Notes under the pieces: generated by a model
Told to the model about the DNA's origin: nothing
The model's database searches: none
What the model saw: only the letters and a program-made list of their open reading frames with translations
DNA from: Nostoc sp. C052
GTDB taxonomy: Bacteria; Cyanobacteriota; Cyanobacteriia; Cyanobacteriales; Nostocaceae
DNA length: 64,000 nt
Assembly (NCBI RefSeq): GCF_013393905.1
Contig: NZ_CP040277.1
Location: 124,001-188,000 of the forward strand
Direction: 5' to 3'
Part shown: piece after piece, positions 59,973 through 64,000 of the stretch
How the letters are laid out: the number at the start of each line of letters is the position of its first letter
How positions within the stretch are numbered: the first letter of the stretch is position 1
Program-made: the position numbers and the translations under genes

Positions 59973-61163
59973 ATGCCCAAAGCTCTTGACTGCTTAATTA
60001 AAAGTGAGAGTACTTACTCTTATAAACTGTACAACTCAATTCTTGACGTAGATTTATATGATTGGAAGCAAGTTTGTCAAACAAGTTATTCTAATACTTA
60101 TATGGATATTAGATTCTTAGTGACAATTGAAAAAACTATGATGGACTTTAGCAAATTCTGGTATGTAATTTTTTATGACCAAAATGGCAACCCGTGCGCT
60201 TGTACTAGTCTATCTACATTTAAAACTGACTTAGGAGTTGTTGCCAGTAAAGGTATTAAAGAATTTATTACTCATGTCAGACAATTACTGCCGTCGTTTT
60301 TATATTTAAATGTTCTTTTTTGTGGTTTACCTATTTCTATTGGTAAGAACCATTTAATTTTTGAGAAAAATGCTAATCAGCAGTTGATTATCAAATTGCT
60401 TGGTGGTATTATGAATAGTATTGCAGCTAAAGAAAAAACCAAGCTGACTATTTACAAAGAATTTAACTCTGAAGAATGCAATCAATTAGATACACTGCTA
60501 AAGCTTGATTATCTCAAAGCTGAAAGTCTCCCTATGCATAGCTTTAAGGCAAAGTTTGGTAATTTTTCCGAATACTGTGCTGCTTTAAAGTCCCACTATC
60601 GCAATGATATTAAAAGGTCAAAACGCAAATTTGAAAAAGCTGGTCTTCGCATTGTTCAGTTAAAAGATACAGAAAAGATTTTACAAATCTATACTCCAGA
60701 AATACATCAACTATATGAAGCAGTTGTACAAAAATCGGAAAACCAATTGGAAAATCTGCCTATAAGTTTCTTCCGAGAATTAGCAATCAATTTCCCCGGA
60801 GAATTACTTTTTACTCTTGTTTATCAAGATGACAAGATAGTGGCATTCAATTGTTCTCTTTGTACGCAATCAAGTATTCATTATCTATTTTGCGGTTTAG
60901 ATTATAGTCTAAATGCCAAGTCAGACCTGTATTTCAACTTAATGTATGCTGCTCTAGATAAAGCGTTACAACAGAATGTACCAAAAATTGACTTTGGTCA
61001 AACAGCAGACACATTCAAAGCTAGACTAGGTTCTTATCAAACGCCACTCTATATGTATATAAAAGGTACGGGATATCTACTTAATTGGATTATTCGTAAG
61101 AGTTTCCATATTCTGTTTCCCAACCCGAAATTGATTCCGCCATACAACATTTATAAACAGTAG
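59973..61163 (+). CDS. GNAT-type acyltransferase (FemAB/BioF2-like)
   Basis: A 396-residue protein from the ATG at 59973 (MPKALDC) with a GTGGAG site. The C-terminal half fits the GNAT/FemAB double-domain fold: SHYRNDIKRSKRKFEKAGLR for CoA or acyl-donor contacts, LVYQDDKIVAFNCSLCTQSSIHYLF and a KSDLYFNLMYAALDKALQQNVPKIDFG stretch. It probably N-acylates an amine, for example one made by the aminotransferase. The last about 30 residues form a membrane-like or amphipathic helix. Family confident at fold level; substrate unknown. Confidence 0.7.
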   Translation: MPKALDCLIKSESTYSYKLYNSILDVDLYDWKQVCQTSYSNTYMDIRFLVTIEKTMMDFSKFWYVIFYDQNGNPCACTSLSTFKTDLGVVASKGIKEFITHVRQLLPSFLYLNVLFCGLPISIGKNHLIFEKNANQQLIIKLLGGIMNSIAAKEKTKLTIYKEFNSEECNQLDTLLKLDYLKAESLPMHSFKAKFGNFSEYCAALKSHYRNDIKRSKRKFEKAGLRIVQLKDTEKILQIYTPEIHQLYEAVVQKSENQLENLPISFFRELAINFPGELLFTLVYQDDKIVAFNCSLCTQSSIHYLFCGLDYSLNAKSDLYFNLMYAALDKALQQNVPKIDFGQTADTFKARLGSYQTPLYMYIKGTGYLLNWIIRKSFHILFPNPKLIPPYNIYKQ

Positions 61164-61213
61164 TCCCCTTTCTGCCTCTAATAAATATTTCACAGTAAAT
61201 AGGAGTTTTACAG

Positions 61214-62356
61214 GTGAATTTTCTCAAACCAGAACGAACAATCCTGACAAAGTTTTTGCCAGACCTTGATGAAAAACTGGCACAAATTCCTCTATTGGAA
61301 ATGGAAAAGCCACAAAATCCAGCCATAAAAATATTTCGTGAACTTGGTGGCCCTGGTTTATTAATTCCAACTAAATATAAGGGTTTGGGAGCAACTCCTG
61401 TGGAAGCTGTTCGGATTCAAAGAGCGATCGCTAGCCGTGCGCCTTCGCTAGCGATCGCTACGACGATGCATCATTTTTCAGTTGCAACCATCGTTGAGAT
61501 GATCGCCCAAGGTTCGGGAACTGGCTTGGAGTGGATGTTACTTGAGGCAATTGCCAAACAAAATCTCTACGTAGCTTCTGGCTTTGCGGAAGGACGGACA
61601 GGTACAGGCATTCTTACTCCCAATATGCAGGTAAAACGAACAGCTGATGGTATAACAGTCAGTGGTAATAAAAAGCCTTGCAGCTTATCTGTATCAATGG
61701 ATCTTCTCACTGCAAGTGTTTCTATTCCCAGCGAATCGGGAGACAATAGCAAATTAGCAGTCGTTATTATTCCGACAACAAATGCTTCAGGAATTGAACG
61801 TCGTCCCTTCTGGACAAATTCAGTGCTGGCTGGTGCAGAAAGCGACGAAATTATTCTTCACGATGTCAAAGTTCCAGAACAGCTTATTTCCTATACAGGC
61901 AATGCCGAAAATTTAGATTATATCCAAACAAGGGGCTTTCTTTGGTTTGAAATGCTAATTTCTGCATCTTACCTGGGTATCGCTAGTGCTTTAGTAGAAC
62001 GAACCATAGCAGCTGGAAAAGGCACGCCTTCTGAGCGAACAATTTTAGCTATTGAAGTTGAGGGAGCGATGGCTGCATTAGAAGGGCTAGCCCAGTCAAT
62101 GATAGTCAGCGACAGCAACCAAGGTAGCGATCAACTAGCACGGGCGCTGTTTGTGCGTTATGCAGTGCAAGGTGCTATAGAACGTGTTACTGCTCATGCT
62201 GTGGAGTTATTAGGGGGGATGGCATTTATCAGTTCACCCGAAGTTGCTTACCTATTTACTGCTTCCCGTCCACTAGCATTTCACCCTCCTTCACGCCTGA
62301 GTATCTCACCGGGTTTAGATAAATACTTAGCAGGAGAAACTTTGCTCATTCAATAA
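61214..62356 (+). CDS. Acyl-CoA dehydrogenase family protein
   Basis: A 380-residue flavoenzyme from the GTG at 61214 (AGGAG 10 bp upstream). The N-terminal helical domain contains LGGPGLLIPTKYKGLGATPVEA, the middle beta domain contains SGNKKPCSLS, and the C-terminal helices end with a HAVELLGGMAFISS-like stretch. The catalytic Glu of FADH2-linked dehydrogenases is not obvious, so it may be an oxygenase-like or N-hydroxylating member. An HIP1 palindrome lies inside the coding region (61423-61459). It follows the acyltransferase by 50 bp. Confidence 0.7.
   Translation: MNFLKPERTILTKFLPDLDEKLAQIPLLEMEKPQNPAIKIFRELGGPGLLIPTKYKGLGATPVEAVRIQRAIASRAPSLAIATTMHHFSVATIVEMIAQGSGTGLEWMLLEAIAKQNLYVASGFAEGRTGTGILTPNMQVKRTADGITVSGNKKPCSLSVSMDLLTASVSIPSESGDNSKLAVVIIPTTNASGIERRPFWTNSVLAGAESDEIILHDVKVPEQLISYTGNAENLDYIQTRGFLWFEMLISASYLGIASALVERTIAAGKGTPSERTILAIEVEGAMAALEGLAQSMIVSDSNQGSDQLARALFVRYAVQGAIERVTAHAVELLGGMAFISSPEVAYLFTASRPLAFHPPSRLSISPGLDKYLAGETLLIQ
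61423..61459. repeat. HIP1 palindrome in the acyl-CoA dehydrogenase gene
   Basis: AGCGATCGCTAGC (61423-61435) and GCTAGCGATCGCT (61447-61459) are perfect 13-bp inverted repeats over an 11-nt loop, encoding AIASRAPSLAIATT. The insertion is in frame. Confidence 0.6.
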
Positions 62357-62357
62357 G

Positions 62358-62459
62358 GTGATTGTCAGGAAAAAAATTACCGAGATGTTGGCTAAACTTC
62401 CTATGAGTAAATGGGATGCCTCGCTTGAATTAGTAAATTTTTTCTCAGAAACCGCCTAA
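62358..62459 (+). CDS. Possible small ORF
   Basis: Thirty-three codons from GTG 62358, overlapping the previous stop region by one base step, ending TAA at 62457. The product (ITEMLAKLPMSKWDASLELV then NFFSETA) is short and unassigned. An internal ATG at 62385 is possible. Real expression is uncertain. Confidence 0.3.
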   Translation: MIVRKKITEMLAKLPMSKWDASLELVNFFSETA

Positions 62460-62500
62460 GTTAATCCTCTGTTGTCATATTACAAAAAAAGGCTGAAGTT

Positions 62501-63775
62501 ATGACTCATTTTGGCATTCTCTGTCCCGCAAAAACTGGTCACCTCAACACAATGCTACCTTTGGGACGCGAACTGCAACGACGCGGACATCGCGTAACCC
62601 TGTTTGGAATTGCAGATGTCCAATCCAAAACACTGGCAGCTGGATTGGATTTCTGGAGAATAGGAGAAACTGAATTTCCTTTGGGGATCGCAGCACAATC
62701 ACTAGCACAACTTGGGAAATTGAGCGGCTTTGCCGCACTGCGATATAACCTCAATTTAATACAACAAGAAGCTGCGATGGTACTTCGTGATGCTCCAAAA
62801 GCACTCAAGGAAGCTGGCGTAGAAGCATTGCTGGTAAATCAAATGACATTAGAAGGAGGGAGTATTGCGGAATTTTTAGATATTCCCTTCATTACAGTGT
62901 GCAGTGCTTTGCCGCTCAATCAAGAAGACGGCGTTCCCCCTTTTGTGACATCTTGGAGCTATAACCCTGCACGATGGGCGCATCTGCGGAATCAAACCGC
63001 TTACTCTCTGCTTAATCGCATCGCTCAACCAATTGAAAAGCTGATAAATGAGTATCGCCGAAGCTGGAATTTGCCCCCATGCTATGACGTTAACGTTTCC
63101 TACTCTAAATTAGCGCAATTGAGCCAGATACCTGCTGAATTCGATTTTCCAAGACAGCATTTACCCCAATGCTTCCATTTCACAGGTCCTTACCATGACT
63201 CAGCTAGTCGAGAAGCTGTGCCTTTCCCCTGGGAAAAGCTAACTGGACAACCTCTGATTTACGCGTCGATGGGAACCATACAAAATCGCTTAATGGATGT
63301 TTTCCAAAGTATTGCTCAGGCTTGTGATGGATTAGATGTGCAATTGGTGATTTCTCTTGGTGGTGGTAATCTGGATTCTTTCAAAGAACTACCGGGAAAA
63401 CCTTTGGTTGTTAAATATGCACCTCAAATGGAACTGCTCAAGCAAGCCAGCCTCACCATTACTCACGCAGGATTGAATACTGTTCTTGAGTCGTTAAACA
63501 ATGGGGTGCCAATGGTTGCTATTCCCATTACCAGCGATCAGCCAGGTACAGCGGCTCGTCTGGCTTGGACAGGAGCAGGAGTAACAGTACCCTTAACTAA
63601 ACTAAGCGTTACTAGGCTGCGAATTGCCATACAAGAAGTGCTAAACCAAGACTCCTACAAAAACAGTGCATCTAGGTTACAAGCAGCAATTCAACGCGCA
63701 GGTGGAGTTAGACGAGCAGCTGACATTGTGGAACTTGCCATATCTAAGGAAAAGCCTGTTTTGACAACGGTATGA
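62501..63775 (+). CDS. UGT-type glycosyltransferase
   Basis: A 424-residue GT-B enzyme. The N-terminal acceptor domain begins HFGILCPAKTGHLNTMLPLG, with the His that acts as base, and the C-terminal half has the UDP-sugar motif region AVPFPWEK and ITHAGLNTVLESLNNGVPMV followed by PITSDQPGTAARL. This layout is shared by zeaxanthin glucosyltransferase (CrtX-like) and macrolide/sterol glucosyltransferases. It would attach a sugar to a hydroxyl or amine of the cluster product. Ends inside the palindrome at 63770. Confidence 0.85.
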   Translation: MTHFGILCPAKTGHLNTMLPLGRELQRRGHRVTLFGIADVQSKTLAAGLDFWRIGETEFPLGIAAQSLAQLGKLSGFAALRYNLNLIQQEAAMVLRDAPKALKEAGVEALLVNQMTLEGGSIAEFLDIPFITVCSALPLNQEDGVPPFVTSWSYNPARWAHLRNQTAYSLLNRIAQPIEKLINEYRRSWNLPPCYDVNVSYSKLAQLSQIPAEFDFPRQHLPQCFHFTGPYHDSASREAVPFPWEKLTGQPLIYASMGTIQNRLMDVFQSIAQACDGLDVQLVISLGGGNLDSFKELPGKPLVVKYAPQMELLKQASLTITHAGLNTVLESLNNGVPMVAIPITSDQPGTAARLAWTGAGVTVPLTKLSVTRLRIAIQEVLNQDSYKNSASRLQAAIQRAGGVRRAADIVELAISKEKPVLTTV

Positions 63776-63801
63776 AATTTAGCGATCGCTAAATTTCATA
63801 C
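63770..63801. terminator. 32-bp perfect palindrome centred on HIP1
   Basis: GTATGAAATTTAGCGA and TCGCTAAATTTCATAC are perfectly complementary over 32 bp. It includes the glycosyltransferase stop codon (63773-63775). A short T-rich run (GAATTTTGTTTG) follows, so a terminator or dual protein-binding site is likely. A further gene follows, so termination may be partial. Confidence 0.5.
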
Positions 63802-63875
63802 TGTGAATTTTGTTTGTTAATAACTTTTACTGGACTGGTGTTTCTAACAATTTTTTGGTGCATAATTAGGAGTTA

Positions 63876-64000
63876 ATGATGCAAAGAATTGCTCTGTTTA
63901 ATATAGAATGCTATTCCTCAAGTGAAGCTATAATCAGCTTTATTGAAGAACATCATGACAAAATAGCAATTGTAGTCACCACTGATAGATATAGTAGTAA
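63876..64000 (+). CDS. Partial gene, possible formyltransferase
   Basis: From ATG 63876 or 63879 (TAGGAG 4-7 bp upstream) the frame reads MQRIALFNIECYSSSEAI then ISFIEEHHDKIAIVVTTDRY and runs off the window. The pattern RIALFN...AIISFIE...IAIVVTTDRY resembles N-terminal parts of methionyl-tRNA/sugar formyltransferase-like enzymes, but 40 residues are too few to decide. It is transcribed with the cluster direction. Confidence 0.5.
   Translation, partial: MMQRIALFNIECYSSSEAIISFIEEHHDKIAIVVTTDRYSS

Noticed and set aside
1..64000. CRISPR array, tRNA or rRNA genes
   Set aside because: No regularly spaced repeat-spacer array was seen, and I noticed no tRNA or rRNA sequences while reading; short RNAs could still be missed without a covariance-model search.

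Overview
The window looks like part of a large plasmid (or plasmid-like mobile replicon) of a filamentous, Nostoc-type cyanobacterium. HIP1 octamers (GCGATCGC) are frequent on both strands, several products belong to families I know mainly from cyanobacteria (DUF2808, CrtISO-like desaturases, Cys-rich plasmid proteins), and the left third carries partition and mobilization genes. No rRNA, tRNA, CRISPR array or replication initiator was recognised.

Region 1 (1-24.1 kb) is replicon backbone. It holds the N-terminus of an actin-like ParM protein next to a repeat-rich centromere-like site, a parAB operon with an operator-like repeat pair, and a second actin-like gene plus a ParR-like gene, each preceded by ATTACCCC iterons. 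A MobC-like accessory protein and a relaxase follow. Next come a Cys-rich protein and a YozE-like protein, a 2623-residue multidomain protein, and a NarL-type regulator without its phospho-acceptor Asp. The region ends with two ParA-like ATPases. The 2623-residue protein combines a candidate two-barrel RNA polymerase core (DYDGD) with AlkB-like, NADAR-like and SLOG-like domains.

Region 2 (24.1-43.1 kb) is accessory DNA with gene debris. It includes beta-phosphoglucomutase and phosphoketolase fragments, an MFS exporter, and an operon of two FAD desaturase/amine-oxidase-like proteins plus a phosphoketolase-like protein with an eroded active site. A copper/metal set follows: a deleted multicopper oxidase, a CopZ-like chaperone, small membrane proteins, an ICMT-like methyltransferase, a DUF305 protein, a hybrid response regulator, a PNPOx-like protein and a CopB-type (CPH) P-type ATPase. 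Two MITE-like elements and a transposase tail also lie here. Near-identical 22-bp sequences at 25379 and 43073 bracket most of the region.

Region 3 (43.1-53.2 kb) holds an OmpR-type two-component system, an SbnA-like PLP enzyme with a MATE-like exporter, three DUF2808 paralogs and a His-rich lipoprotein. Ten copies of an 11-bp-phased direct repeat (ATGAAAT-N4-ATGAAAT) lie in the intergenic regions here and one more precedes the hybrid response regulator. They look like the operators of one OmpR-type regulon.

Region 4 (53.3-64.0 kb) is a same-strand cluster built around a stand-alone nitric oxide synthase oxygenase. With it are two NAD(P)-dependent reductase/epimerase-type proteins, a membrane di-iron desaturase/hydroxylase, a class III aminotransferase, an SRPBCC protein, a GNAT/FemAB-type acyltransferase, an acyl-CoA dehydrogenase-like protein, a UGT-type glycosyltransferase and the start of a possible formyltransferase. 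It reads as a biosynthetic cluster for an unknown, possibly nitrogen-oxidised, acylated and glycosylated metabolite. Two of the ATGAAAT repeats lie 200-300 bp upstream.
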